NCBI GenBank assembly: GCA_963969365.1
Contig: OZ017756.1
Coordinates: forward strand, 1,798,001 to 1,862,000
Origin: Asterochloris sp. CNOR1
Lineage: Eukaryota > Chlorophyta > Trebouxiophyceae > Trebouxiales > Trebouxiaceae
Reading direction: 5' to 3'
Length of the DNA stretch: 64,000 bases
Numbering within the stretch: the stretch's first letter is position 1; each line of letters starts with the position of its first letter. The notes under the pieces were generated by a model. It was not told where the DNA came from and did no database searches. It saw nothing but the letters and a program-made list of their open reading frames with translations. This document shows positions 49,645 through 62,221 of the stretch, piece after piece. The position numbers were made by a program, and so were the translations under genes.

Positions 49645-52600
49645 ATGTTAGCCTGGCTGATTGGCACCTGGGTTGGTATACTGGCCGGCTGTGTGGTGAG
49701 ACAAAGCAACTGCATGTGACTAATTCCTCATGCGCATGGCATGAGTATGTTTGCTTGCTGCGCTGCTTCCACTACTTCTGTCAGCTGGCGCATGCAGACA
49801 CAACCTTGGTGCTCAGCAATCCTGTTGCAGAAGACACCAGTTCTGCTCCCTCATCAGTATCTGCTGCTGTCACTCTGGCTTTGCAGGCTGGCTCATACCT
49901 ATTGAAGCCTAAGGCAGTCACCAACTATGACGCTCTGGATATCTCAGCCGACATGGACGACAACAAAGAGCCCCCCCTGGGCAAAGACGGCAAGCCACTG
50001 CCTGCCATGGTAGAGGTGCTGTCCATGGCCCCGCCCTGGGCCAAGTACCCTGACTATGAGAAGGTCCGCAGCTGGGGTCATTGCAGGCCATCAAGCTTTG
50101 ATCTTGGCATGGAAAATGAAGGAGGCAGCACTGCTTTAGTGTGGCTCTCAGGAGGTGTCAGTGGGCGTCTGCTGCTGAGCAAGCCACTTGCTGAGCTGCA
50201 TCCCATTGCCAGTAGCCTGCAGCGGTGGCAGTCAGCAGGCAAGAAGCAGTCTGCTGCCGAGCATGGCAGGAAGGGTAAAGGCAGCTGGCGTGCCTGGACC
50301 AATCGCCAGACTGCCCTGTGGCTGAGCCATGCTGTGCATATCCTGCTATGCACACGAAGGGGAAAGACAGCTAGCATTGCCTTGGCCTTCTGCCAGCAGT
50401 GCCTGACATCCCGCAAGCCCCTCTGCGCTGCAGACTCTGTGGCAGAGCAGCGCTGTGATACTCATGCTGTGCAGAAAGGGCTGGCAGGCTGCTGTCAGCG
50501 GCTTGGCCCGCTGCCACACATGCTTGGGACATGATGCAACTACGTCTGTTGCAGACCCTGTGGCTGAATCATGCTGTGACGACGCTGTGGCCCTTCTACA
50601 ACAAGGCAGTGGCCAAGCTGGTGCTGGAGCAGGCCAAGCCCCAAATTGACGAGGCCATCAAGCCGGTGGGTCTGTGCTTGTACATCCCAGATTGCAGGAC
50701 GCTGGTCAGCAGCCAATTGCCTTCTTTAGGGGGATTATCGATGCAGTTGGTCCAGACAGTGTACACAGAAGCTCAACTGCCGTAGCTCAAGTTCCAGATT
50801 GCGCACGCGCTCAGCCGCCACAGCGCAATGTTCAATCGCATGCGTCCTTGCAGCATGCTCTCGCATTTAGCTGGGACAGCTGTCTGCAGGCACGCACCAC
50901 CTCATATGGGGGGACTGCAAAACAAGGCCTGCCTTGTGTTTAGATGACCAATCCCAATGCTGCCGTACGTGCAGCACTCCCTCCATGGCTTGCTCTCAAC
51001 GCTGTCATGGTTGGCTGCCCCGTGCACAGCTCCCCTGCTCAAGCTGTGCTTTGAAGGGTGTCACTCTGCCTGCGCTGACTTGCCATGAGCAGCCCCTAAA
51101 GAAGTCAGGCGCTTCAGGCCACCTTCCATTGGCCCTCACACCAGAGGGGCCCAGCTGCCCGGTGGGATGATGGAACATGGCAAGATCACTGCCCTGCCTG
51201 CAGCACTGTATGAGGCAGGCTCTTCAGGCCGCCCCTCAACGGCCCTCACACCAGATGCCCCCGGCTGCTGTTGTGTCGGAGTGAGCCTAAGACATTGGTA
51301 TCTTGTCTGCAGTACCCCTTCATTGAAGCAGTCACCCTTGACGAGCTGGACCTTGGCACCTTCCCCATGTCTGTGATGGGAGTCAAGGCCTATGACACAT
51401 ATGGGGATGACAAGGTCATCATGGAGGTGCCTGTCAGCTGGGGCAGCAACTGCAAGTAAGCCTGCCCAAGTTGATCATTGCCTGAAAGATGCAGGAACCT
51501 ACCAGGCGGGGCAGCACCTGCAGGGAGGCAAGTACTGGTGTCCAGAACTGCAGAGGCTGGGGGACTTGCAAAGGCTGAAGCGTGGAGTTAGCAACTAATA
51601 TCGAGATGCATTGTATTCTGAAAACCACAGACAGGAAGCCTGTATGTGGCTGTTAAGGACTATGTCTTGTCAGCTGGCTGCAGTAGCCGCAAGTGAGTCT
51701 GCTGAAAGGATCGTTCAATGATGGCCACCAACTGCTATTGAGACACATGCTGGCCGTCAGCCTGGGGCTGTGGTGGTGATAGCCAGGGGTCCTGCTGGTG
51801 GCTGTCGAGCACCTGCAGCTCTTGTCTTGGAAGTCTGTGCCGTCTGGCTGTGCAGCCCCTGCAATTGAGCCTGACAACGTTGTCCCTGGAATGCAGGATT
51901 CGAGCCTCTGCCAGGCTGGCATTCGCAGGGTACGCAGTCGACATCCCCGTGACTGTGAAGGACCTTCAGGTGCGCGCAATGTAATCACATCGAGGGCTGT
52001 CTGGACCGCCTCGTGCTCCAGTGACTTTCACCGCCCTGCCAGCCGTGGCTAAGGTCATAATGCACCCTGTCAAGCATCATGCTTCTGTGCTTTGTGTAGT
52101 GGTGCCACCCTGCACTGGTTACAGTCACTGCGTCTCCCTGCACCTACACCTGAATTGTGCAGCAGAAATGTACTCGATCTCTGGCCCTGGCTCCTGCCCT
52201 GCTGCAGCCGGCAACCTGAAGTGCACTGATTGCATCTTTGCTGCGTCTGCCCAGTCCATCGCCCTGCCCTGCAGGCCAAGGCAGTTGCCCGCGTCTCCAT
52301 CGCCCCTCTGGTAGACACCATTCCCTGCACAGGGGCAGTGGACATCTCTCTGCTGGAGGCCCCTACATTGGACGTGTCACTGTGTCTCATTGGCGGGTTC
52401 GACCTCTTAGCGCTGCCCCTGCTGAGCCAGGCAGCCCAGTTCGCCCTCAAGATGGTGAGGCTGCTGGCGCTCTCATGGTACTGCTGAGCCTTATCCCCCT
52501 AAGACTGGTGCTGCTCGTTGAACAGCCGCAGAAACCCAAGATCCCAGCAGCAAGCCTGTCTCCCTGCCGCACTCGCTTGTGCTGCAGCACAGTGCACCTG

Positions 52601-55600
52601 CATATCGCTGCACCTTTTAGGGATTGCACTGCTGCAAGTGCTTGTTCTCAGATGGTTTGGTGCCTTGGGACTGGCAAAATTTTTGCAATGCTCATGTCAG
52701 CCTGCCCAACTGTCTACTCATGGTGCTTCTCTGCTGCAGGTGCTGAACCCCATGCTGGTGTACCCTGCTCACATGTCCTTCCCCATCATGGACAATTCAG
52801 GCCTGCCCCTCAAGCCAGAGGGCATGCTCTTGGTCAAAGTGTTGCGCGGGGAGAAGCTGAAGGGCAAGGAAGTGGTTGGAAAGATCGACCCCTTCGTGCA
52901 GGTGGGGTTGTTGTGTCACTGCACAGGGCTGGCTGTGGATGAGCTCAGCCCGCTGCAGGCTGCAGACGTGATGCCTCACCTAGAAGGGTAGCAGCTGAGG
53001 CTTGCTGCTGGCAGCAGCCTTGCCTATACAGTGCCAAGCATAGCTTGGCACTGTAGTGCTGGACATCAACTCGTTCTGCAGTCCACTACCCTGACCATGC
53101 TTGTGCATGAAAACCAACTGTATACATCCTGCCCCTCTGTGGACAGTCCAGGCTCATCCTGCCTTTGCCTGCCCCGCTGAATGCTGCTAAAGCTCTGCTG
53201 CCTGGCAAGCAAATGCTTGGAAGCTGCCCCTTGTGCATGCGGATCCAGCTGTGCTCACACTGCCTTTGTGTGCCCTGCAAATGTTGCCCTGATCATGGTG
53301 GTGCCTAGGGAAGGAGTATGAGTTGGGACCCTTTCAGCTGATTCCAGACGGGCTGAGCTCACCCTGGATTGGCCCGCCCCTGCGGCACAGCAGACTCCAC
53401 CATGTCTGCCCCTGCAGATGTTTGTGGAGGATTCCCGCAAAAAGAAGACCTCAACCCAGAAGAATACTACAAGTCCACAGTGGGACGAGGAGCTGGCTTT
53501 TATCATTCAGGACAGCAACAATGACAGCCTCAATGTGGTGGTCAAGGACGACGACATGGGCTTCAACGATAAGGTGGGCTCGGGACACAGCTTTTCAGGT
53601 CATTTAAAGCCTGCTATGCACGGATTCCAACTGGCTGTCAGGGATGACGTGGGCTCTTCGTCCCCGTTGGCGGCGTAACGGCCATGTGCTGGTGCGTGCC
53701 TGGCCTCCAACAAGAAAGCAGAGACCCTGGACAGAGTGGCCTCACAGCCAGACTGCTTTGTGCCATCAGACGTGTGATGTTTGTGTAAAGCGTCTGGGGT
53801 GTGGCAATAAAGTGGGGGCTGAAGTAAGCTGGACGCTGTGCTGGCACCTGTACTGTTGACTGCACACGGTGCCCTGAGTGGGGCACCTGTAACAATCCCC
53901 CTCTATCTGCTTTAAGGCAACGACAGTGTGCTGCCAGACAGCGGAGCTTCACAGCATCAGGGTGGCTGTGTTCATCTGCTCAATGCCCTCAAGTGTAGCC
54001 TCATGTGGGGTGCAGTGCCTGGAGCTTTGAAGCAAAGCAGATTCTCTCTCCAGCACAAAGGACATGTCGCCCACCGCCCCTGGGTGTTGCCTCCTCTGGA
54101 GCAATGCATCAACTCTTGGTTTTGAGGGCTGCCCTGGAGCGCAGCATAGCTGAAAGAGATCTGCTGCCTGCAGACCATTGGCGTGGCATCCATTCCCCTG
54201 GAGGAGGCTGAGTTCATCCAGTTTCCCGGCCGTTCTGTCCCTCTGTCAGTGGATCTTATGAAGCCTGAGGCAGCTGGGGTCATGAAGATGATTGGAGGCG
54301 TGGGCAAGGGTGTGCAGGGCGTCGGCAAAGGTGTGCACCTGGGTTTGCTGGGTCGGGTTCGTCTCAATTTGTGTATGAGATGTGCAGGGAAGGATGAGAA
54401 GCTTGCATGAGTCTTGCGGTCTATCAGTGATGTGTGTGTAAATGCACTTTGTCTGGGAGCAGACTCAGATTGCCAGCGCCAGGGCTAGATCATCTCTGCC
54501 CCGCATGTGGGCGCAGAGACCAAGCTGAGTTCAGCATCAGCCTTTTTACGCACCATGCTTAGTTGCCATGCCCTCGTGCCCTGTACTTGGCCAAAACGGG
54601 CAATGATGTCCACGTCCAGTCAGACGGCTGTCTCGGTGAAGACTTGGGGTTGCCAATGGGGACAAAGTGTCACGTGCTTGCATCATCTCCATCACACACG
54701 CTGCCACTGTGCTGCAGGGGTGGCCAGTGGGACCTTACGTCTTGATGTTGCCATGCACACTGCCCTCTGCTGGAGGGTCGAACAGGAATGCAAGCATGCT
54801 GCCACCCTGCTGCAGGGGTTGCGAAGGGTGGCCAGAAGTCTGCAAAGACCGTGATGCGCACTGCCACCAAGGGCAAGCTGGGGGGCAAGAAGAATGGGGA
54901 GGGCGAGGGGGAGGGGGGAGGCCCAAAAATGCCCAAGGCAAGCCGTACACCTGCTCTGTCCCCTTGTTCAGGTCAGACAGCTTCGATTCCTGGGCTTGTC
55001 TTTTGATGTGGCCGCATGTTCAAGGCCAGACAAGAATGCTGGGCACACACTGTGTGTGGCGGGAGCAGGCCCGAAGCTGGCACACGTCACGCACCACAGG
55101 CTTGACACAACGTATGCATGCCCCTGGTGTTGGATCCCGCCATGATGCATGCCTGAGGGGCCTCAACCAGATTGCATGGCTGCTGTGAGCACAGTGCAAC
55201 TCCGCTTTGGCCTGGAGCCGCCCACAGCTGTAAATTTGCTGATGTCATACTACCTATGAAGGCTGGCATTGCATTTTTAGTCAGTGAGGCTGACCGGGCA
55301 GGCTCTGCCCAACTAAATTGTGCAGCCGAAGCGTTGCTTTCAAGCCTGGGTGGTGCACCCATGACCTCAGCTTTCGGCTTGAGAGAAGGGCAGTTTCAGC
55401 CCAATGCTTGTAATGCTGCTGCAGGCCGACCGTGGGACGGTGCACTTAGAGCTCCGCTTTGTCCCCTTTAAGAAGGCTGGGGACCAGATCACGGGCACAG
55501 ATGACAAAGGGGAGCCAGAGATGAGCCGCACTTTGACAAAGGGGGCTGCCAAGCCCAAGCACAAGGGTGTGCTCACAGTGACTCTGGTCAAGGGGAGTGC

Positions 55601-56879
55601 CCTCGTGGTAAGTTGGCAACTGTATGCGTGGTCTAGGACAGTCCCGTCAGTCGGCAAGCATATGACAGACACCTGCCATGTTGGTGTTCGACCATGAGAG
55701 CACTCAGCTTGACCAGAGCTGTTGTCACTCCAGACTTGACAGGGACCCCTGTACAACAGCAATGTTTTGTGTGCTACTGCATTGCGCATGTTTAGTAGCT
55801 GATTGCATCAGGGGCAGGGCTCCTCTCTGGACATTTGCAGTTCTGAGCCCCCAATCCTAACAAGCCTGGAATGGCTACCGCTTGCTCTAGCAGGCTGCTG
55901 ACACGCGCCTGCCCCACTGCAGCACAGCCAGCTAACTGACTTGAGCCGCCGTTAGGCCATGCGTATGGCTGAAATATAGCCATTGGAACCTGTCAAAGGC
56001 TGTCCTTTTGTGCGTACAGCTGAAAGCTATACACATACATGAAGTGGAGCTGCATGGCCTCGGGTGACATTCGACAACAGGCTTATCCCTGTGTTTGCAG
56101 CTGGAGGAAACTGACGAGCTGGACACCTTTGTGGAGCTGGAGCTGCATGACCCCGAAAAGGCTGACGTCGAGCTACAGCGCTCATCAGTGATCATGAATG
56201 AGGACAATCCGCGATGGGGCGAGAAGTTCGACTTTGTGATGGTCTCCGCTACCAGCGCGCTGGATCTGACTGTCTATGACAAGCAGGGCTTCTTTGACAA
56301 TCTGCTGTCTGTCAAGGCGCTGACAGGTAATCTTAGCATCCAGGCCGGCCAAGGGCTTGCTGACCTTTGTCAGACTGGGCTTTGTTACTCACTGAGAGCC
56401 AAACAAGTGCACAAGCTGCTGCCTGCCTTGTCACTGACAGACTCAAGAACCAAGCGTTGCTTGGCAGGATGCTGATAAGGGTGTGTCTCAGCATCCTGCG
56501 TGTCGGGCGACCTGACAAGTGGTGTTCACAGAGAGCAAGCCGCCATCGCCTCTTTGTTTTGGCAGCTTGCTCTTGCCAGCCCATGAGGAGCTGCGTAGAG
56601 CTGGGGCTGGGCCAACCCTCAGGCAGGCTCTCCCTTGACTCTGACGTGGCTGAGTGCTGCATTGGCTTGAAGCCCAGCGCCCCATCTGGTGATGCATTGT
56701 TGTTCATTGTGCCTGCAGGCAAGCGGCCTGACAAGGTCAAGCTGGGCACTCTGAGGATTGACGTCTCAGATGTGGTTCGCAACAAGAAGCTCTCTGACAC
56801 CTGGCCCCTGCAAGAGACAGAGACAGGCGAGCTGCAGCTTAAGCTGGAGTGGATGGCACTTGAGGTTGACGAAGTCTGA
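49645..56879 (+). CDS. Synaptotagmin/extended-synaptotagmin: TM, SMP and two C2 domains
   Basis: Thirteen exons in phase: 49645-49695, 49887-50063, 50555-50665, 51313-51455, 51897-51969, 52275-52454, 52740-52901, 53418-53573, 54174-54330, 54816-54937, 55425-55607, 56101-56326, 56719-56879 (633 aa). Exon 1 supplies an N-terminal hydrophobic segment (MLAWLIGTWVGILAGCV). Residues about 70-245 are the lipid-transferring SMP domain (PPWAKYPDYEK, LWLNHAVTTLWPFYNKAVAK, LDLGTFPMSVMGVKAYDT, DISLLEAPTLDVSL). C2A (about 270-390) has KIDPFVQ and VVKDDDMGFNDK, keeping candidate calcium-binding aspartates. C2B (about 490-633) has DELDTFVELEL and TVYDKQGFFDN. A GVGKGVQGVGKG and K/G/E-rich linker separates them. 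Family members tether the ER to the plasma membrane or chloroplast and move lipids. The intron at 54938 starts with GC, an apparent GC-AG intron. Confidence 0.9.
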
Positions 56880-58279
56880 ATTAAACCAAATCTGGGCTGA
56901 ATTGTTCAGCATCAACTCTTCAAACAGAACTGTGCCTCTTACAACAGGACTTGTACTGACCCCACATCCCACTGTTGACACGTCGGGACAGTGCAAGTCA
57001 TAGGGCACTCATATGATAGTATGAACATGCTGTCACAAGTTCGAATGAACTTCATGTCCAATGATCACGGCATTAACTCTCAGCATTGCTCTCACAAGGC
57101 TCGATGCATGCCTGGTGCTTGCATCCAACTCAGGATCCTTTTTTAGCTGAGCCGATCTTCAACAGCTGGCTCAGTGTTCGCAGACAAGGACGCTTCTGCA
57201 TAGGCAACTCATGCCTGGCCAGGGTTGGAGGCTGTGACAGGGGCAGCATGGAGCAGAGGGGGTGACAGTTTGAGATGCAGCGCAAGGGATGGCAGACATG
57301 TAAAACAGTGAAAGCAGCTCAGAGGCCTGGATGTAGACTAAGCCCCAAGCAGCACCCCAGTCCAGGGCAAAGACGTTCTCCACAATTGATAGCTATCTCC
57401 ATGCACCTGCATCAGGAGCGCATCGAAGCTGCTGGACGCTATGTAGAACTCACAGCCTCTGGCTCCAATATGCAGTGCTGCAGGTGCAGTGCTCAGATGA
57501 GGTGGCCGTCTTGCAATCCATGCTTTTGCAAAGAGGCCCCTGGTGAGGCGCTGTGAGGTGGTACATCACAGGCAAAATGGCTTTGCTGGCGCTCAACACG
57601 TCAGGCAACTTCAGGGGCCACTGAATTCGTGAGTCCCGCGGCAGGGCAAGCATGAGCTGATCAAGCAATGCTCTCTCATTGCATCAGGAGCCCTCTGCTG
57701 AACTGTCAATTTCACCATATCTGGCTTGGTGCCCGATCGCAGTGATCCGAGACGCTGCTGCGAGGGACGGGCAGCGGCCACAGCTGCAGTCTAGGTCCTG
57801 TACCAAGATCGTCTGACACCTAAGAGCAGCACATTGATGGCCCACATGGGCAGATCGATGCTGATGGGAAGATGCTTGCATGTAATGGCCAGGGCACAAG
57901 GCCTACCACCAGCAGGAGCAGCAGCGCTGCTTGCAGCAGCCGAGTCAGCACATCAGCTGACAGGACCAGATGGGCGTGCTCATCTTCACTGTAGCAGCTT
58001 GCCAATGCCATTCACTTTTGCGGCATGTGCTGATTACGCACCCAGCACCAGTGAGGGCTTTGCTGCTTATCTGACATGGCAGTGTGTTGCCCTCTGCCTG
58101 GTTCCTGACAGAAACGATCTTTATGCAGGTGCCAGGCATCAGCAGCCTCTGGTGCGACTCCAGCATGGCTTCAAAACTTCAGCTGGTGCGCCCAGCTCCA
58201 CAGCTTGTAGTGTAGTTGTTCACCTGTGGCCACCTGGAGCAGCAGCACAAAATTGGCATCGCTAACAAGCCGCCTTACC
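56880..58279. other. 1.4-kb spacer, possible minus-strand exon
   Basis: No gene is identified with confidence. On the minus strand 57668-57540 reads an open, coding-like stretch (LDQLMLALPRDSRIQWPLKL, VMYHLTAPHQ), and 57448-57340 reads FDALLMQVHGDSYQLWRTS before a stop. They may be exons of an unrecognised gene or chance frames. The rest shows nothing. Confidence 0.3.
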
Positions 58280-61200
58280 ATGAGTTGCGCAGGGCTGGGA
58301 GCTCCAAAGGATTATTATGATGTTCTGGGTGTCAGCAAGAGTTCCTCTGACTCTGAGATAAAGAAGGCATACTACAAGCTGGCCAAGCAGTATCACCCAG
58401 ACACAAACAAGGTAAACAGTTTGTCAGGGATGCCTTGAGGAAGATGAAGCCTGCTTCCAGCGCCCTGCTGTGCCGCCGGCCACAGCAGGCCTCACAAGTT
58501 TTGGGCTGCATAGTCACTGCACCGATGTCCCTGCAAGCTGGCCAAGCAGCATCACATGCACACGCAAGGTGAGCAGGTTGCTGGAGCTGCCTGGAGGCAG
58601 TTTCCTGGAGGCAGGCCTCACAGCAGTTGGGCTAATAAATGGAGCAGCCTTGAAGCATGCCTGGGGTGGACTGCCTTGACACAGTGAAGCGTTTTCTGTC
58701 TTGGGGGAGCCCTTGAGGCAAGCTGCTCTCTGGGAGGATGGGGTAGGGGCTGCTCACTGCAGACACATGGTGCCTGTCTCACGGCAAGCCACTCCAGTGG
58801 CAGATTGGGGCAGCCCAAAGTAGGAGCAGCCCAGGGTATTGCCACAACCCAAACAAAATGCTTTGACAAGAAAGTGCTGCCTGCCTCACGGCATGCGCCG
58901 CCAGTGCCAGACAAGGTGTCGGATCTGTCTGTGCAGAGGCAGATGTTCTCTGCCCTGTTCCCCTCAGCTCGTGAATATCATCAGCGCCTGCCGGCCGCAG
59001 GACAATAAAGAGGCGCAGCAGAAGTTCCAGGAGATCAGCACAGCCTATGACACCCTGCGGGACCCTCAGAAGCGCTCCATGTATGACCGGGTGGGGCCTG
59101 AGGGGGTGGAGGAAGGCGGTGGCATGGGAGGCTTTGGGGTGAGCTTTCTTTGTTCAGGGTCAGCCCACTTGAACGTTGCTGTGGCTCACCCAGTTGAGTT
59201 TGTTTGGCGTGCAGTGCCGGGTGCTTGAACATAGCACTCAAGACAGCACAGGGCACAGGGACTGCTGCTGCCGGCAACATCTGCAATGCACCCTGATTTA
59301 CAGCAGTTGCCCTTGCCTTGCAGCTGCTGCAGCAATGCTCATCAGACCAACCCACTCCAAATTAGCTTACGAGTCATCTCAGGTCTCATGTGACTTTCTC
59401 AAAGCTTGTGCCTCCCGCAGTTTGGCGGCGGAGCCCGCCAGGCTACCCCCGAGGAGGCAGAGGAGCTCTTCAGAACCATGTTTGGCGGTGCCTTTGCTGG
59501 CGGCAACATGGGAGGCTTTGACCTGGGGTCCATGTTCGGCGGCGGCGGCGGGCGCCAGGCCTTTCGGCGAGGCCCCGATCTGCAAGTGCGGGTCAGGATC
59601 CCCTTCAGGGAGGCAGTCAAGGGCACACAGCAGGAGCTGAAGCTTCCCATGAGGGATGTGACGGGGCGGCAGACCACCAGAAGCGTGATGGTCAACATCC
59701 CCGCAGGTGCGCATACTGGCGCAGCGCTGAGGTCATGTCCAGAAAACAACAGCAGTGGTGGGGGGTGCAGCAGCTACATCACAAGCTCTAGGGGTATGCC
59801 CATATAAGAGGCGAGGCCTGATGGATTGGGGTGCTGCAGCAGCAGTCAAGGTGCCCAGGCATCGTCCAGATGGGAGGGTAGACTGGATGTGGAGGTTGCA
59901 GCAGCTCACACAATTGCTGCTGCTGCTGGCAGAAGGGCTTTTAAATGTCTGCAAAAGGTCCTCAGAGGACAGGAACGACAGACCACCAGGAATGTGGCTG
60001 CACGCAGTCCATGCAGATGGGCAGGCTGCAGTGCCAAGCTTTGGGCAAGCGCACTCAATTTGTCATCTCAGGGCAAGCCAAGCCTGACATCACCTGTGCT
60101 ACAGGCATGTAGCGGCAGCAGGCGCCGCAACGATGTCCTGCACCACCTAGCTGCCCATCTATCCTCAGCTGGTGTTTGACATCTGCCCCACAATGGGCAG
60201 CAGGGCAACACTGCGGTGCTGCACATGCACCTCAGGACTCCCAATGCTGCTGGCTTTGTGGTAACCCATTGTTGCATGTGGCACAGCAAAGGTGACCCCC
60301 CTTGCAGCAGCAGGGCAACATGGCCCACATGCATCTCAGCATGCAAGGTGGCCTCACTTGCCCCAGGCATTTTGTGTGTGCAGATGCTGCAGGTGCGCAC
60401 TGAGGTTGGCCCCCGCTTCCGCATGGCCTGGGTGCTGCGCATGCACCTCAGAGGTCACACTCATCACACATGCTGCAGGCATCTCGCGGGGGCAGGTCCT
60501 GCAGGTTCACGGCGAGGGAGGCGCCCCGCGGCAGCAGGGCGGTTCGCCTGGTGACCTGGTGGTGGAGGTGGACGTGCAACCTGACCCCACCTTTGAGCGC
60601 GTGGGGGACGACCTGCATGTCAAGCTGGCCGTGGACTTCACAGACCTCGCACTGGGAACCACTGCCAAGTGAGTGGGGGAATGAACATTGCGCCGCTTGT
60701 TGAGTGGGTGCCTGCCTAGCTGCTGCACAGTGCAGCCTTTTGGAGCCTGAAGCATGCCCAGGAGTCAGGGCCGCCCCTGCATTCTACAGACATAACTACC
60801 AGGTGTGGCGCATCATACACAACCAGAAAGCCTTGCTCCACAACCAAAGTGCCATGCTGCTGCACAGTGAAGACTGCTACATATGTGCATGGCAGCATTC
60901 ATGCGAGCTGTATTCAGCTGCTGACTGCTCTGTGGGAATCTGCCTAGCCCTTTTAGGCAGTCAGGGGCCTTTGCCCAGCTGATTGGCTGTCAGTAGGCCT
61001 TGCCTGTCAGTGGACAGGTGGCACCCTGCTGGGTCCTGGTCATAGCATGCTGCAGTTCAATGCTCCTGGCTAAGCGAGCGTACGTTGTCTCCTCCAGGGC
61101 AGGGGGGGCGCCCTGCTGGATCCCAGGCGTGACAGATCCAGCATGCTGCAGCACTCCTGTCTCTGATAAGCCAGCATGCATGACCGCCCCACCGCTCTGG

Positions 61201-61864
61201 GGGAATCAGAGCTTGTCCAAACCGCTTTGCTTCAGTTTTGACATGGGCACACTTTACCCTTGCAGGGTACCCACCATTGATGGGGACAAAGAACTCAGCA
61301 TCAGGCCAGGCACCCAGGCCACTGACCGCCTGCGTATGCGGGGCTACGGCGTGCCCCACCTACAGCAGCCGGGGAGGGGGGACCAATACGTTCATGTAGA
61401 AGTGAGTCAGCCTGCATCTCTGTATGCATGTGCTCACCAACAGTGGTGCAATTGCATGAAGCAGACTGCAAAGCAGAGGGCTCACAAACTATGCAGGTTG
61501 GTCTGGTAGTGTGTTGCATGCTCATGTTGCTGGGTGTGGGACTGACTGCCTACCTGCTTGCACAGCTGTTGTGATTTTCCCAGTGGACCTTGCTTCACAG
61601 ACGCCCTTGCAGGCCACCAGACATCCTGGCTTGTGGGACCATGCTGGCGTCGTATGGCTCTGAGACCTTCACCTACCACAAGCTAGCTACCTGTCTGCAA
61701 TGCATGAGCGCTGTCTGGGCCCAAGCCTTTCATGCTTCCACCTGACTCCATGTGCTGCCTCATTGCAGGTTAAGCTTCCCCGAAGGTTGACCCAGCGGCA
61801 GCGGGAGCTGCTGCAGGAGTTCAAGGAGGAGGTTCAGCGTGGCAAAGCTCAGAAGGCCGCCTAG
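58280..61864 (+). CDS. DnaJ-like co-chaperone without zinc finger, readthrough candidate
   Basis: Six exons in phase: 58280-58411, 59001-59138, 59421-59706, 60479-60668, 61266-61401, 61769-61864 (325 aa to the first stop). The J domain has [26 protein letters not shown] with HPD at residues 39-41, and [24 protein letters not shown]-rich segment follows ([27 protein letters not shown]), then the C-terminal substrate-binding domains ([65 protein letters not shown]). The four CxxCxGxG zinc repeats expected of a bacterial-type DnaJ are absent inside one uninterrupted exon. It should stimulate Hsp70 ATPase. A transit peptide could lie upstream of 58280. After the TAG at 61862 the same frame stays open to 62110. 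Confidence 0.87.
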
Positions 61865-61870
61865 CAATCA
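61862..61870 (+). promoter_or_regulatory. Leaky stop context UAG CAA UCA
   Basis: The DnaJ-like stop codon is followed by CAATCA. This fits the UAG-CAR-YYA readthrough consensus first defined in tobacco mosaic virus and later seen in cellular genes. The downstream frame remains open for 81 codons. Confidence 0.7.
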
Positions 61871-62110
61871 GCGCCAACCAATTCCCATGAAGGCAGTCCG
61901 TGGGCTCAGATGCAAGCTGCAGCGCGCAGGGCTGCTGCTGCGGCCGCTGCAACAGGGCAGCAGCAGGCATCTGCTCAGGCCAGCAACAGTGAAGGCGCTG
62001 CCCCTGAGGGCGGCAGCTTTACAGTGCTTGGCAGGACTCCTTTGCAGTGGGGTTGGTTGGCGGCCGGGTTCATTGGCATGGCCACATTCTTGAGAAGTCT
62101 CCTGTCCTGA
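61865..62110 (+). CDS. C-terminal readthrough extension with transmembrane tail
   Basis: In the same frame as the DnaJ-like gene and directly after its TAG, 81 codons run to TGA at 62108-62110. The translation has an alanine/glutamine-rich linker (QAAARRAAAAAAATGQQQ), an acidic-polar stretch (SNSEGAAPEGG), and a hydrophobic end (WGWLAAGFIGMATFLRSLL) suited to a tail anchor. Composition and the membrane segment argue that it is translated, by readthrough. An alternative is that the TAG is a recent mutation or sequencing error and the protein is simply longer. Confidence 0.6.
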   Translation, partial: QSAPTNSHEGSPWAQMQAAARRAAAAAAATGQQQASAQASNSEGAAPEGGSFTVLGRTPLQWGWLAAGFIGMATFLRSLLS

Positions 62111-62221
62111 GCTGCTGAACCCAACAGCATGTTCGAGCACCTTGTTACTGTTTTTGCTCGCGCTCCTTTCATGACCATTTCATGCAGACATCAACAAGTG
62201 GCTGCCAAAGCATAAATCATA

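Noticed and set aside
61862-61864. TAG as a reassigned glutamine codon (alternative genetic code)
   Set aside because: No other joined gene model needs an in-frame TAG or TAA, so a global code change is not supported; local readthrough fits better.
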